From an uncultured Pseudomonadota bacterium (lineage in GTDB: Bacteria > Pseudomonadota > Gammaproteobacteria > Steroidobacterales > Steroidobacteraceae): DNA of 64,000 nt. The notes below the pieces were generated by a model. The model was not told where the DNA came from, made no database searches, and was given only the letters and a program-made list of their open reading frames with translations. Positions 40,407 to 49,579 of this stretch are shown here, in pieces. The position numbers and the translations under genes are program-made. Every line of letters starts with the position of its first letter. Position 1 is the stretch's first letter. The DNA is taken from NCBI GenBank assembly GCA_903908265.1, contig CAIVRI010000005.1, positions 18,000 to 81,999 on the forward strand, read 5' to 3'.

Positions 40407-41999
40407 ATGAATGCTCGACCCAATGCGCAGGCGCGGGCTGCCACGAGCGAAGGCCCGGCTTCGATAACGCCGCTGCGCAATGACGATGCCCGCGCGGTAG
40501 TCGTCGGGGCGGGCTTCGGTGGTATGGCCGCTGCGCTTCGGTTGGCTGCTAAGGGCTTTGCTGTCACCGTAATCGATCGGTGTGCGCAGCTTGGCGGCCG
40601 AGCGCAGGTCATCACTCGCGCCGGTTTCACGCACGATGCCGGCCCTACCGTCATCACCGCTCCCTTTCTCTTCGAGGAATTGTTTGCCCTGTTTGGTGAA
40701 CGTTTTGAGGATCACGTGGAACTTGTTCCCCTCAACCCGTGGTACCGGTTCGTCTTCGCAGACGGTGATCGGTTCGATTACGGCGGAACCCTCGAGCAGA
40801 CACTCGCGGAGGTGCGCCGCATCTCCCCGGGCGATGAGGCAGGTTATCTGCGTCTGCTTGAACAGTCCCGGCGTATTTTTGAGGCGGGCTTTTCTGGACT
40901 TGCCGATCAACCCTTTAATCGCCTGCGCACCATGCTCGATGCGGTCCCGAGTCTGGTGCGGCTGCGCTGTGATCGCACCGTCTGGGGGCTCGTGACGGCC
41001 TTTCTAAAACATGACAAGTTGCGGCGAGCGTTCTCGATTCAGCCCCTGTTGGTTGGTGGCAATCCTTTCGATACGACGAGCATCTACGGACTGATTCATT
41101 ACCTCGAGCGCGCCTACGGCGTTTTTTTTGCGCGCGGCGGCACGGGTGCCATTACTCGCGCAATGGGCGCCCTCATGCAGCGCCAGGGTATACAGATGCG
41201 GCTGGCGACGACGGTTCGGCGTATCAGAATCGAGCAGGGCGCGGCGACGGGCGTGGAACTCGAAGACGGGGAAGTCGTGGACGCAGGTCTCGTCGTCTCC
41301 AACGCGGACGCGGCGTACCTCTACCGGTCCATGGTGCCGAAACGGGCTCAGGCCTGGACGGCACGGGCAAAACTAGCGACCGCGCATTACTCGATGGGAC
41401 TTTTCGTTCTGTATTTCGGAACGCGCGTGCAATACCCGAATGTCGCCCACCACACAATCTGTCTCGGCGACCAGTATCGGCAGCTGCTGAAAGATATTTT
41501 TCACCGACGCGTGTTGAGCGCTGACTTTTCACTGTATGTACATCGGCCGACAGCGACTGATTCGAGCTTTGCGCCGGCGGGATGTGACAGCTTCTACGTG
41601 CTTTGTCCGGTGCCGAATTTACAAGCCTCGATCGATTGGTCGGTGGAGGGGCAGAAGTTGCGCGACGCGATTGTCACTGCGCTCGATCGAACCCTCTTGC
41701 CCGGCCTCGCGAGCACGATTACCGAAGATTTTTTCAAGACGCCGGAGGATTTCAGCGCGGATTACCTCAGCGTGCACGGTGCCGGTTTCTCTGTTGCCCC
41801 ACTGTTTCGCCAGTCGGCGTGGTTTCGCTTTCATAACCGGGCGGAAGGAATTTCCAATCTTTATCTGGTCGGCGCCGGCACGCATCCGGGGGCCGGAGTG
41901 CCCGGGGTACTGTGCTCGGCCAAAGTGGTCGATGCGTTGGTGCCCGATCGGCGTCGCGTGGCGGCGCCGACGCTGTTGCCGCAGGTTCCTGTGCTATGA
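40407..41999 (+). CDS. crtI: Phytoene desaturase
   Basis: CrtI converts phytoene to lycopene by four FAD-dependent desaturations. The 530-residue protein has an N-terminal dinucleotide-binding motif VVVGAGFGGMAAALRLAAKG (about residues 31-50) preceded by an unusual 28-residue extension. The substrate region DAGPTVITAPFLFEELF follows. The C-terminal signature LYLVGAGTHPGAGVPGVLCSAK is family-specific (about 490-510). Its stop overlaps the crtB start (ATGA). Confidence 0.95.
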   Translation: MNARPNAQARAATSEGPASITPLRNDDARAVVVGAGFGGMAAALRLAAKGFAVTVIDRCAQLGGRAQVITRAGFTHDAGPTVITAPFLFEELFALFGERFEDHVELVPLNPWYRFVFADGDRFDYGGTLEQTLAEVRRISPGDEAGYLRLLEQSRRIFEAGFSGLADQPFNRLRTMLDAVPSLVRLRCDRTVWGLVTAFLKHDKLRRAFSIQPLLVGGNPFDTTSIYGLIHYLERAYGVFFARGGTGAITRAMGALMQRQGIQMRLATTVRRIRIEQGAATGVELEDGEVVDAGLVVSNADAAYLYRSMVPKRAQAWTARAKLATAHYSMGLFVLYFGTRVQYPNVAHHTICLGDQYRQLLKDIFHRRVLSADFSLYVHRPTATDSSFAPAGCDSFYVLCPVPNLQASIDWSVEGQKLRDAIVTALDRTLLPGLASTITEDFFKTPEDFSADYLSVHGAGFSVAPLFRQSAWFRFHNRAEGISNLYLVGAGTHPGAGVPGVLCSAKVVDALVPDRRRVAAPTLLPQVPVL

Positions 42000-42955
42000 C
42001 GGTCTCCGTGGTGAGCGCGCCTGATGAAGCCGCGGTATATAGGAACGCTGACGCGGTGTTTACACAGCGCGCGAGCAGTTTTTACTGGGCTAGACGATTT
42101 TTGAGCGCGCGCCACAGCGAGCGGGCGACGCGCCTCTATGGATTTTGTCGTCAGGTAGACGATCTGGCCGATGATCGCTCATCGGTTGGTGAGGCGCAGT
42201 CGGCACTTTTGGTGGTCCGCGAGGCGCTGGAAAGTGGCCGGTCTGACAACCCAGCTCTGATGGATATGCTTCTGCTCATGCGCGAGTGCGGTATCGATCG
42301 GGCGATTCCGCTTGATCTTGTCACTGGCGTGCAGGGTGATTTGACGGATGTGCGCGTGGCCGACATGGAAGAGTTGTTGCGGTACTGCTATCGGGTGGCA
42401 GGCACCGTCGGCCTGATGATGACGGCCGCACTCGATGTCACGGCACCGCAGGCGTTACCGCATGCCATCGATCTGGGTATTGCCATGCAACTTACCAATA
42501 TCTGTCGGGATGTGCGCGAGGACGCGCTTAACGGGAGACGGTATCTGCCGGCTACTCTAGTCGGATCAATTGAGCCTGTAGCGCTGATCGATCCGGCCGG
42601 TGAAATGCGCGCCCAGGCAGTCAATGCCGTGGCGACGCTGCTGGATCTCGCCGATAGCTACTACGCCCGTGGTGAGGCGGGGCTTGCCTATCTTCCTGGG
42701 GGGGCCCGGTTCGGGATATTGGTGGCGGCGCGGCTTTATCGGGCGATTGGTGGCGTCCTGCGTCGGCGCGAGTGTGACTGTTGGACTTCGCGCGCGCGGG
42801 TGGGGACCTTGAGCAAAGTGGCCGTTACGGTGCGTGCGCTCGCGGCGGTGCCGCGGGCGGCACGGGTCGCTGAGACCGCCTCCTGCGTGTTACCGCAGGC
42901 AGTAAAGCGGCCGTCAGTCGGCGTGCGCGAGGCGGGAGCGCGCTTTGGCGATTGA
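41996..42955 (+). CDS. crtB: Phytoene synthase
   Basis: CrtB condenses two geranylgeranyl diphosphates into phytoene. The 319-residue protein has the first aspartate-rich motif in CRQVDDLADD (about residues 50-59) and the second in DLGIAMQLTNICRDVREDALNGRRYLP (about 160-186). The SFYWARRFL start region is also typical. The ATG at 41996 sits in the crtI stop, and crtY overlaps by 11 nt. The GGPP synthase that makes its substrate is not in the cluster. Confidence 0.95.
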   Translation: MTVSVVSAPDEAAVYRNADAVFTQRASSFYWARRFLSARHSERATRLYGFCRQVDDLADDRSSVGEAQSALLVVREALESGRSDNPALMDMLLLMRECGIDRAIPLDLVTGVQGDLTDVRVADMEELLRYCYRVAGTVGLMMTAALDVTAPQALPHAIDLGIAMQLTNICRDVREDALNGRRYLPATLVGSIEPVALIDPAGEMRAQAVNAVATLLDLADSYYARGEAGLAYLPGGARFGILVAARLYRAIGGVLRRRECDCWTSRARVGTLSKVAVTVRALAAVPRAARVAETASCVLPQAVKRPSVGVREAGARFGD

Positions 42956-44114
42956 TGCCGATGTCACGGTTCTGGGTGGAGGCTGTGCAGGCTTGAGTCT
43001 GGCATTGCGACTGGCTGAAAGGCCCGGTCGCACCCGGCGGGTTGTCGTGCTTGAGGCACGGGATGCCTACCAACACGATCGGACCTGGTGCTTTTGGCGC
43101 CAGACGCCGGATCGGTTCGACGCCCTGATACGCCATCGCTGGGAGCACCTGCGGGTACGCTCCCCCGAGCGGGACGTTGAGGTGGATTGCCGCCTGACGC
43201 CCTATCAAATGCTCGAATCCGGCGATTTTTATGCGTACGTGCAGGCCGTGATCGCCGGCCAACAGGCGGTGCGCTTAGAGACGTCCGTGACCGTGCGCGG
43301 CGAACCGGTGCGCATCCCGGGCGGATGGCGCGTGGAGACGTCTGCAGGGGATCATACAACGGCACACGTCATTGATACCCGACCGCCGCGTTCGCCAGGG
43401 CGCGGCGATGCACTTCTTTGGCAGTCCTTTCTTGGCGAAGAGGTGCTCTGCGAACAGCCAGTATTCGCTCCTGACCGTGCCGATCTCATGGAGTTTGACG
43501 AGACGACTCCGCCGGAGGTGGCGTTTACTTATGTGTTGCCGTTGGCAGTGGATCGGGCGCTCATTGAGACGACATTATTTCATCCACAGCCACACCACCC
43601 CGAGGATCTTCGTGCGCGGCAGCGCCAGGCGGTGGCACAGCGGTGTAGGGGTGCTCCTTATCGCATCGTTCGCAGCGAGAGCGGGATCCTGCCAATGGGT
43701 CTGCGGGGCGCGCCTACTAAAACGCGTGCAGGCTATGTCGTGGCTGGCCTAATGGGTGGTGGCGCAAGGCCGGCAACTGGTTATGCGTTCCAGCGTATCC
43801 AAGTATGGGCGGAGCGTTGCGCGGTGGCTCTGAGGGCGGGGCGCGCACCGGTCACCCACGCGGCCGATCCGCGCCTCACGCAGTGGATGGATCGGTTGTT
43901 TCTTGAGGTGCTACACGCGGAACCTGCGTGCGGACCTAGCCTATTTACGGCTCTCTTTGCCAATGTGCCGACGCCACGTCTCGTACGCTTTCTCAGTGAT
44001 CAGGCGACCCTGCTCGACCGGGCTTGCGTTGTCACAGCCTTGCCATACAGTATCTTTCTCCGGCAATTGTTCGCGCGTCTCCCGGTCTCGGGTCTGCGTC
44101 GAGACCTAGGGTGA
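42945..44114 (+). CDS. crtY: Lycopene beta-cyclase
   Basis: CrtY cyclises both ends of lycopene to beta-carotene. The 389-residue flavoprotein opens with the FAD motif VTVLGGGCAGLSLALRLAE (about residues 7-25). Other marks are DRTWCFWRQ, the VIDTRPP loop, FDETTPPEVAFTYVLPLA with the conserved E/D and the C-terminal LMGGGARPATGYAFQRIQ (about 262-279). It appears to start with TTG at 42945 within the crtB end, because the frame has no ATG or GTG nearby; this start is less certain. Confidence 0.92.
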   Translation: MAIDADVTVLGGGCAGLSLALRLAERPGRTRRVVVLEARDAYQHDRTWCFWRQTPDRFDALIRHRWEHLRVRSPERDVEVDCRLTPYQMLESGDFYAYVQAVIAGQQAVRLETSVTVRGEPVRIPGGWRVETSAGDHTTAHVIDTRPPRSPGRGDALLWQSFLGEEVLCEQPVFAPDRADLMEFDETTPPEVAFTYVLPLAVDRALIETTLFHPQPHHPEDLRARQRQAVAQRCRGAPYRIVRSESGILPMGLRGAPTKTRAGYVVAGLMGGGARPATGYAFQRIQVWAERCAVALRAGRAPVTHAADPRLTQWMDRLFLEVLHAEPACGPSLFTALFANVPTPRLVRFLSDQATLLDRACVVTALPYSIFLRQLFARLPVSGLRRDLG

Positions 44115-44980
44115 AAACGAAACTTAGTCTGCAGGGCCTTGTCTTCTGCGCTCTTGCGGGCACGGTGAGTGTGGCTGCGCTACTGGGGATTGGCCTGCCC
44201 CCCGAGCACGAAGTGCTCACGGCAGGCCTGCTCATCGTGCTGCTTGGGATGCCACACGGCGCGCTTGACACGGTCTTCGCGCAGCGACTTTTTGCGATTA
44301 GTCGACCAGAGGGATGGGTGGTATTCACCAGCCTCTATCTTGTAGTGGCGGCGGGTGTGGTCGGATTGTGGTGGCTCGCCCCGACGCCGTTTCTCCTCGG
44401 CTTTCTGTTTCTCTCGGCCGTTCATTTTTCGGATGACCTGCCCCTGTCGATGTCGCGCCTCGGGCGCGCACTGTACGGCGGTGCGGTGATCGTGTTGCCG
44501 GCGCTAGGACACCAGCCGGAGCTTGAGCGGTTACTGGGCTTGGTTTCCGGCGCACCAAGTGCCGCAAACGTGGTGCCATTCTTGCGCGTGTTAGCCGTGC
44601 CATGGATTGTGCTGATGTTGGTGGTACTCGTACGAGAAGCGAGAGTGCGCCCGCGGACAGCGGCGGAGTTCGGCGCCTTGGCAGCCCTGGCCTTGATCGT
44701 GCAGCCGCTGATGGCATTCGCTTGTTATTTCTGCGCGATGCACAGCCCACGGCACATATTAAAGACACTTGCGAGTCTGCCAGAGACGAGTCGAACACGA
44801 GTGCTACAGTATGTTTTTTGGCCGAGTTTGGTTACGTTCGTCGTGCTCGGTGTGTTTGCTTGGTGTTGGCGTGCACATCCCGTGGCGCCGCTTGTGATGC
44901 AACTTGTGTTCGTTAGCCTGGCGGCATTGACGCTGCCGCATATGATTGTTCTTGCGTACGATCGGCAGTCTAAAAATTGA
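44111..44980 (+). CDS. blh: Beta-carotene 15,15'-dioxygenase (Brp/Blh family)
   Basis: Blh cleaves beta-carotene into two retinal molecules, the rhodopsin chromophore. The 289-residue membrane protein has about seven hydrophobic segments. It has the iron-binding histidine pattern of the family: H49 in GMPHGALDT, H105 in AVHFSDDL, and H211/H215 in AMHSPRH, with another in TLPHM (H277). The GTG start overlaps the crtY stop (GTGA). It closes the crtI-crtB-crtY-blh operon, which directly links the pathway to the rhodopsin upstream. Confidence 0.93.
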   Translation: MKTKLSLQGLVFCALAGTVSVAALLGIGLPPEHEVLTAGLLIVLLGMPHGALDTVFAQRLFAISRPEGWVVFTSLYLVVAAGVVGLWWLAPTPFLLGFLFLSAVHFSDDLPLSMSRLGRALYGGAVIVLPALGHQPELERLLGLVSGAPSAANVVPFLRVLAVPWIVLMLVVLVREARVRPRTAAEFGALAALALIVQPLMAFACYFCAMHSPRHILKTLASLPETSRTRVLQYVFWPSLVTFVVLGVFAWCWRAHPVAPLVMQLVFVSLAALTLPHMIVLAYDRQSKN

Positions 44981-45224
44981 TGCTCATGGGGATCCGCTTA
45001 AGTCGACTCGCCAATGAGTTTTTGTCCTGCACTATCGGCGCCTTGCGTAAGCGACGCGGACGGCGTTCGGTTGCTCTGTGCGCGTTGGGCGAGGCACACG
45101 CCTTGAGCAGACGATGAAATCTCCCCACTCCGATCTCAATCGCCATCAAGAACAGTTCCGTTATCGCTAATAACCTATTAAGTGAGTGCCGCACCCGCAC
45201 CCGCACCCGGGCAGTGAACAAGCC
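44981..45224. other. Convergent gap between blh and the DUF4149 gene
   Basis: No supported gene. A short reading frame on the minus strand is rich in Arg and looks accidental. A small CACCCG tandem repeat lies near 45188-45208. Confidence 0.4.
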
Positions 45225-45632
45225 TCATAGAAAGCGATAAAGAACGGTTCCAGCAGCTATCAACTGCATAACATTTAGAAAGACCGCGAAGCCATGAAGA
45301 CGCCGAAAGCGCACTTTTTCTGCGGCATTCGCCTGTAACGGCATGTCGCGTGCAGAATTAATCTGAGGCATCAGAACTTGGCGCGCGTAGATAGCGACTG
45401 CGGCAATCGCGAGCGCCAGTGCGGCGGATAAAACATTCAACAGCAAGAGGATGCCGCCGCTTAAGGCAGAACTCACAATGACGAACAAATAGTACTGCGG
45501 AAACGCGGCTCTTAAGAAACGGCCCGCGTGTTCTACTGGCAAAGCGCGCAATACCATTGGCGCGAAACCGAAAGAATAAAGCAACATTCCCCCGAATAGC
45601 GTTGAAACCAGCAGCAAAGCCACAAAATTCAC
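45225..45632 (-). CDS. DUF4149-like membrane protein
   Basis: A 135-residue protein with four hydrophobic helices (about residues 2-22, 45-65, 67-85 and 115-133). It has a conserved pattern of FGFAPMVLRALP and FLRAAFPQYY, then FRRLHGFAVFLNVMQLI near the C-terminus, typical of DUF4149/TMEM205-like proteins. The function is unknown. It starts 3 bp after the FeS photolyase and is the last gene of that operon. It is a second, divergent member besides 11034-11447. Confidence 0.7.
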   Translation of the reverse strand: MNFVALLLVSTLFGGMLLYSFGFAPMVLRALPVEHAGRFLRAAFPQYYLFVIVSSALSGGILLLLNVLSAALALAIAAVAIYARQVLMPQINSARDMPLQANAAEKVRFRRLHGFAVFLNVMQLIAAGTVLYRFL

Positions 45633-45634
45633 AA

Positions 45635-47185
45635 TCAGCCTAGTCCCGAATGGGGGCGATTTACATCGATTTTATCAAGAAATGCGTCCGCTTCTGCGAG
45701 GACCTCGGCTGTGCGCTCAAGGGACCAACCGGCAAGGGTGCGATAGGGCATTGCCATCCGAGGATTGCTGGACAGTCGCTCTTTCTGTCGGATTAAGAAA
45801 GCCCAGTAGAGATAGTTGAATGGGCAGGCATCGGGTCCTATTTTCTTCTTCACGTCATAAGTGCACCCGGTGCAAAAATCGGACATTCGATCGATATAGG
45901 CGCCCGAAGCAGCATAAGGCTTTGACGCCATCTGACCGCCGTCCGCGAAGACGGCCATACCGAGCGTGTTGGGCATCTCGACCCACTCAAACGCATCGGC
46001 ATACACGGCGAGGTACCAGCGCTCGATTTGTTGCGGCGCGACGCCAGCGAGCAGGGCGAAGTTGCCGGTCACCATCAGCCGTTGAATATGATGAGAATAA
46101 GCGTGTTTCGCCGTACTGCCGATGGCTTCGCGTAGGCATCGCATCGCGGTTTCGCCGGTCCAATAGAACGCTGGCAGATCCCGGTGCGCATGCAGTGCGT
46201 TTTGCTGCGCATAGCCCGGCATCAGCATCCAGTAGACGCCCCGAACGTATTCCCGCCATCCCAGGACTTGACGCACGAAGCCTTCCACTGCGTTCAGCGG
46301 CGCCGCACCTTCCCTCCATGCCGCTTCCGCCGCGCGACACACTTCGAGGGGGGAGAGCAGGCCGAGGTTCAATGCCGGCGCTAGCAGCGAATGATAGAGG
46401 AGCGGGGCGCCCGCCTTCATGGCGTCCTGATAATCGCCGAAGTAGGGTAGCCCCTGCGCAACGAAATCGTGAAGCGCACGCAACGCATCCTCCCGCGTCA
46501 CCGGCCATCCGAAGTCTTGCAGTTCGCCAAAGTGATCCGGGAAGCAGCGTTCTACGAGCGCCATCACCTCTTGTGTTGTTGCGTCTGGCGCAAACCGGCG
46601 TCGCACGGGCGGCACTACATGCGCTGGAAGCTTCTTGCGATTTTCCCGGTCATAGTTCCACTCGCCGCCTGCTGGCTGGTCGCCGTCCATCAGCAGTCGC
46701 TGTTCACGGCGCATTTCCCGATAAAAATGTTCCATTCGCCAGGTGCGGCGCCCAGAAGCCCAGGCAGAAAATCGCGCCCGGCTTGCGAAGAAACGCGTGT
46801 CCGACAGGACTTCGACCGGCGTACCGGTGCACTCAGACCAGCCCTCGACCAGCGCCTGGACCCGCCATTCCGAGGGCTCGGTCATCACAATGCGACTTGG
46901 GCGATGGCGCGCAACGGCGCGCTGTACCTCGGTGGTGAAACTGCCGCTATTGTCGGGCGCGTCGAGTTTTACATAGTCGACGGTCAGACCGCGTTGGCGG
47001 AGCGACTCGGCGAAGTGGCGCATTGCTGCCAGCACGAGAACGCTCTTCTGCTTGTGATGTTTGACGTAGGTATTTTCTTCGATTACCTCCATCATCAGGA
47101 CGATGTCGCGTTCTGTATCTATGGTGTTCAGTGCCGATAGATGCAGAGACAGCTGGTCTCCGAGAATAATTCTCAGGACGCTCAT
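45635..47185 (-). CDS. Iron-sulfur bacterial cryptochrome/photolyase (FeS-BCP, PhrB/CryB type)
   Basis: A 516-residue member of the prokaryotic FeS cryptochrome/photolyase class, which includes (6-4) photolyase PhrB of Agrobacterium and CryB of Rhodobacter. The four cysteine ligands fall at C350, C438, C441 and C454 ([20 protein letters not shown]), which is the position set I recall for PhrB. The N-domain begins [10 protein letters not shown]; the FAD domain includes [17 protein letters not shown] and [18 protein letters not shown] place the start at ATG 47185, overlapping the DUF2256 stop. It probably repairs (6-4) photoproducts and/or signals. Confidence 0.93.
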   Translation of the reverse strand: MSVLRIILGDQLSLHLSALNTIDTERDIVLMMEVIEENTYVKHHKQKSVLVLAAMRHFAESLRQRGLTVDYVKLDAPDNSGSFTTEVQRAVARHRPSRIVMTEPSEWRVQALVEGWSECTGTPVEVLSDTRFFASRARFSAWASGRRTWRMEHFYREMRREQRLLMDGDQPAGGEWNYDRENRKKLPAHVVPPVRRRFAPDATTQEVMALVERCFPDHFGELQDFGWPVTREDALRALHDFVAQGLPYFGDYQDAMKAGAPLLYHSLLAPALNLGLLSPLEVCRAAEAAWREGAAPLNAVEGFVRQVLGWREYVRGVYWMLMPGYAQQNALHAHRDLPAFYWTGETAMRCLREAIGSTAKHAYSHHIQRLMVTGNFALLAGVAPQQIERWYLAVYADAFEWVEMPNTLGMAVFADGGQMASKPYAASGAYIDRMSDFCTGCTYDVKKKIGPDACPFNYLYWAFLIRQKERLSSNPRMAMPYRTLAGWSLERTAEVLAEADAFLDKIDVNRPHSGLG

Positions 47186-47358
47186 GATGGGCTCAACCGC
47201 AGCGCCGTGTCGGGCCGAGGAGTTGCTGCGCGGCAGCGCTCTGAACAATATTTCACCTGCACCCAGTCCCGCTCCCATTTCTTTCGCCAGTGAAACGGCC
47301 GACCGCAAGCAACGCAGGACTTACTCGGCAGATCGGCCTTGCGACGCATGCGAGCCAT
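47182..47358 (-). CDS. DUF2256 small zinc-finger-like protein
   Basis: A 58-residue protein matching DUF2256: [22 protein letters not shown]... with paired cysteines in SCVACGRPF and KYCSERCR and the strongly conserved [10 protein letters not shown] (about residues 24-33). Four cysteines suggest a zinc site. DUF2256 genes are commonly beside FeS photolyases. The ATG at 47358 lies 4 bp after the SDR stop; an ATG at 47349 is an alternative. The stop overlaps the photolyase start. Confidence 0.85.
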   Translation of the reverse strand: MARMRRKADLPSKSCVACGRPFHWRKKWERDWVQVKYCSERCRAATPRPDTALRLSPS

Positions 47359-47362
47359 CGGG

Positions 47363-48112
47363 TCACCAAGGCACTGTCTGGCCGCGCCAGTCAAAAAATC
47401 CGCCGTTGGCATCGGCCGGCAGTTGGTCGATGACGGCGAGTAAATGGCGGGCTGCAGCCGCGGGAGAGTGCACCTCTAACCCCGTTGCCGCGAACGGTGC
47501 GGACAACGCGGTGGCGACCGTACCGGGGTGCAAGGCGATGCAAAGCGCGTCGGAGGATCGACGCGCCAATTCAACCGCTGCCGTCCGCACCAGTTGGTTG
47601 AGAGCGGCTTTGGACGCCCGGTACGAATACCAGCCTCCCAGCCGATTATCGCCAATGCTCCCGACGCGCGCGGACAGCGTCGCGAAGACGGCTTTGCCCG
47701 ACCGCGGCAAGCGCGGCAGCACGTGCTTCATGATCAGCGCGGGTCCGATCGCATTCAGCGCAAAGGAGCGCGTGAGATGGGCGGCATCGAGTTGCCGCCA
47801 GCTCTTCTCTGGTCCTTGTTGATCGTCATGCAGAAATCCCGTGGCGTCGATCACGAGGCGCAGCGCGCCCTGCGCGTCGGCCAACGCTGCCGCCCGTTCC
47901 AGACTGGCCTCGTCCAGCAGGTCGATTGATGGCGACGTGCTACGACTCAACGCGATGACTTGTGCAAATCTGCCTGTGGCCGCAATGGCCTCGACCAATG
48001 CTGCGCCGATTCCGCCACTTGCGCCGAAGATGACGGCCACGCCAGCCTCTGGAATCGATCGGAGGTCCGATGTCGCGACCATCGCGGTGTGTGGTGGGTA
48101 TTGCGCAGTCAC
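47363..48112 (-). CDS. Short-chain dehydrogenase/reductase (CsgA-like)
   Basis: An SDR with Rossmann motif [21 protein letters not shown] (about residues 24-44), DATGFL (NAG-like loop), the catalytic Ser in [11 protein letters not shown] and the [13 protein letters not shown] motif (Tyr-x-x-x-Lys). The substrate is unknown. I use GTG 48112 because it overlaps the preceding DUF393 stop by 4 nt; an ATG at 48082 gives a shorter N-terminus and is also possible. It belongs to the DUF393-SDR-DUF2256-photolyase operon. Confidence 0.85.
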   Translation of the reverse strand: MTAQYPPHTAMVATSDLRSIPEAGVAVIFGASGGIGAALVEAIAATGRFAQVIALSRSTSPSIDLLDEASLERAAALADAQGALRLVIDATGFLHDDQQGPEKSWRQLDAAHLTRSFALNAIGPALIMKHVLPRLPRSGKAVFATLSARVGSIGDNRLGGWYSYRASKAALNQLVRTAAVELARRSSDALCIALHPGTVATALSAPFAATGLEVHSPAAAARHLLAVIDQLPADANGGFFDWRGQTVPW

Positions 48113-48534
48113 CGGGGTTTTGCTCCCTCGACACCCGACCGCAACTTCAGAAACCGCCCAAAGATCCGGGATAGAAATGGCCGGATCGGAAGAAACAGTC
48201 GATACCCCACCTCTAGGGCGGCCAGCGCGCCGGGCAGCGATGCCGCTCTCGCCACCCAGCGCCACGCGGGTAAACGAGTCCAAACCTCAACAAACGCCGC
48301 CGCTCCCGACAGTACACGTCCATCGCGTGTGCGCACATGAAAACGTTGTAACGCTGCCTGTTGGGGGATTCCCGCGGGCGTTGCGGCGCCGTGTTCAGAG
48401 ACATCAACGAAGCAAAGAGCGCCGGCTCGATCGTTGCGACGGTAATAGCCGATCTCCGCCCGGCAAAGGGGGCAGGAGCCATCAAAAAATACTGTGGATT
48501 GGGCAAGGTCTGACGCCACGTGGGTTTCCTGCAT
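48109..48534 (-). CDS. DCC-family (DUF393) thiol-disulfide-type protein
   Basis: A 141-residue DUF393 protein with the defining motif VFFDGSCPLCRAEIGYYRR (about residues 15-33), containing the DGxCPLC core that resembles a redox CxxC. The C-terminal half has the RFHVRTRDGRVLSGAAAFVEVW segment and amphipathic helices. DUF393 proteins are often encoded near photolyases. It is the first gene of its operon, with its start at ATG 48534. Confidence 0.88.
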   Translation of the reverse strand: MQETHVASDLAQSTVFFDGSCPLCRAEIGYYRRNDRAGALCFVDVSEHGAATPAGIPQQAALQRFHVRTRDGRVLSGAAAFVEVWTRLPAWRWVARAASLPGALAALEVGYRLFLPIRPFLSRIFGRFLKLRSGVEGAKPR

Positions 48535-49033
48535 GGCGAATCGTCAGTGGACCGGCACGGGGGTCGGACCAAGGTCCGCCGCATGCTCGGTCTGTCCAAC
48601 GTGGGATACGGCTGCGTTCAGAGTCTTCACAGGATCACTGCCCTCAAGGTCCTGGCGCTTTGTTGCCCGCCGATTGCTCTTGCTGGCGCCGCACATCAGA
48701 ACGCGTTGCATGATCCCCTTCGCGCGCCGACAGGCAACAGCCGGACATGCGCAACTAGCACTGTATTCTATAGACGTTTGTGTATCGCGTTTGCATCTGT
48801 TGCAGCGCTGTACCGAGGGCAAGGACGGGTGCGGTCGGGTCGGCCGACATCGGTGTACAGGACAGCCCAAGCAGTAGTTTCTTTTCCGGCGGATGCAGGT
48901 GGGACGCAACCCGGTGGCCATTGCCAGAACCTGAGGCGCGACGGATAGCGCCTAATAAGCCGGCGCCACCGCGGCACTCTAAAATGTAAACTGCGTCATC
49001 GACGCTTCACGTCCACCAGTCGACGGAGGAACA
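48535..49033. other. Divergent regulatory region, DUF393 operon / CIA30
   Basis: About 500 bp between two divergent gene sets. Frames exist on both strands, but none resembles a known family or has good composition. GGTGTACAGGACA at 48852-48864 contains the inverse of the TGTCCTGTACA motif upstream of the rhodopsin. I found no clear sigma-70, sigma-32 or sigma-E type promoter. Confidence 0.4.
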
Positions 49034-49579
49034 GTGGTCACGCCTGCCATCATAGACGACCTCAGCCGTGCGCCGCCTATGGCGGCGATCGGTACCCACT
49101 GGCAGCTCCTTACCGACCAAGTGATGGGGGGCGTCTCTAAAGGCACCATGGTCCGTGACGTAATCTCCGGGCGTCCCGCGATCCGCCTGCGTGGCAACGT
49201 CTGCCTCGAGAACAATGGCGGCTTCGTGCAAATTGCTCTCGACTTCGCGTCGGATGGGGGCGTCGTGGACGCCGGCGCTTGGGGCGGGATTGCACTCGAC
49301 GTATTCGGTAATGGCGAGGAGTACGCCGTCCATCTGCGGACGGACGCCCTGACTAGGCCGTGGCAGTCCTATCGGCAACGTTTCAGCGCTGTGGCCGAGT
49401 GGCGGCACGTGCAACTGCCGTTCGAAAATTTTGTTCCCCACCGAACGGATGTCCTGCTCGATACACACCGGCTGCGGCGGATCGGCCTGGTCGCTATTGG
49501 CCGCGCGTTCTCGTGTGACCTTGCTCTGGGCGGGCTGCGATTTATGCCACCGCGGTCCGTGGAGGATCGCTCTACATGA
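49034..49579 (+). CDS. CIA30-domain protein (NDUFAF1-like)
   Basis: A 181-residue CIA30 protein. The family pattern is WQLLTDQVMGGVSKGTMV (about residues 23-40), IRLRGNVCLENNGGFVQIALDF, GIALDVFGNGEEYAVHLRT and WRHVQLPFENFVPH. Eukaryotic relatives help assemble complex I; the bacterial role is not established. The GTG at 49034 has GGAGGA nearby upstream. It is coupled to the next gene by ATGA and diverges from the FeS photolyase operon. Confidence 0.88.
   Translation: MVTPAIIDDLSRAPPMAAIGTHWQLLTDQVMGGVSKGTMVRDVISGRPAIRLRGNVCLENNGGFVQIALDFASDGGVVDAGAWGGIALDVFGNGEEYAVHLRTDALTRPWQSYRQRFSAVAEWRHVQLPFENFVPHRTDVLLDTHRLRRIGLVAIGRAFSCDLALGGLRFMPPRSVEDRST

Noticed and set aside
44970..45221. Small Arg-rich reading frame between blh and DUF4149
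   Set aside because: It overlaps the blh end, has poor composition and no ribosome site.
45820..46938. A 372-codon frame on the plus strand opposite the FeS photolyase
   Set aside because: It is antisense to a well-supported gene and has an Arg/Pro/Ser-rich composition without motifs.
48710..48715. Sigma-E/RpoE-type -35 box TGATCC near the photolyase operon
   Set aside because: No matching -10 box at a suitable distance on the same strand, and it points towards CIA30 only.
48544..48921. Cys-rich frame on the minus strand upstream of DUF393
   Set aside because: Irregular cysteines, Arg-rich composition and overlap with other frames suggest chance; no family match.
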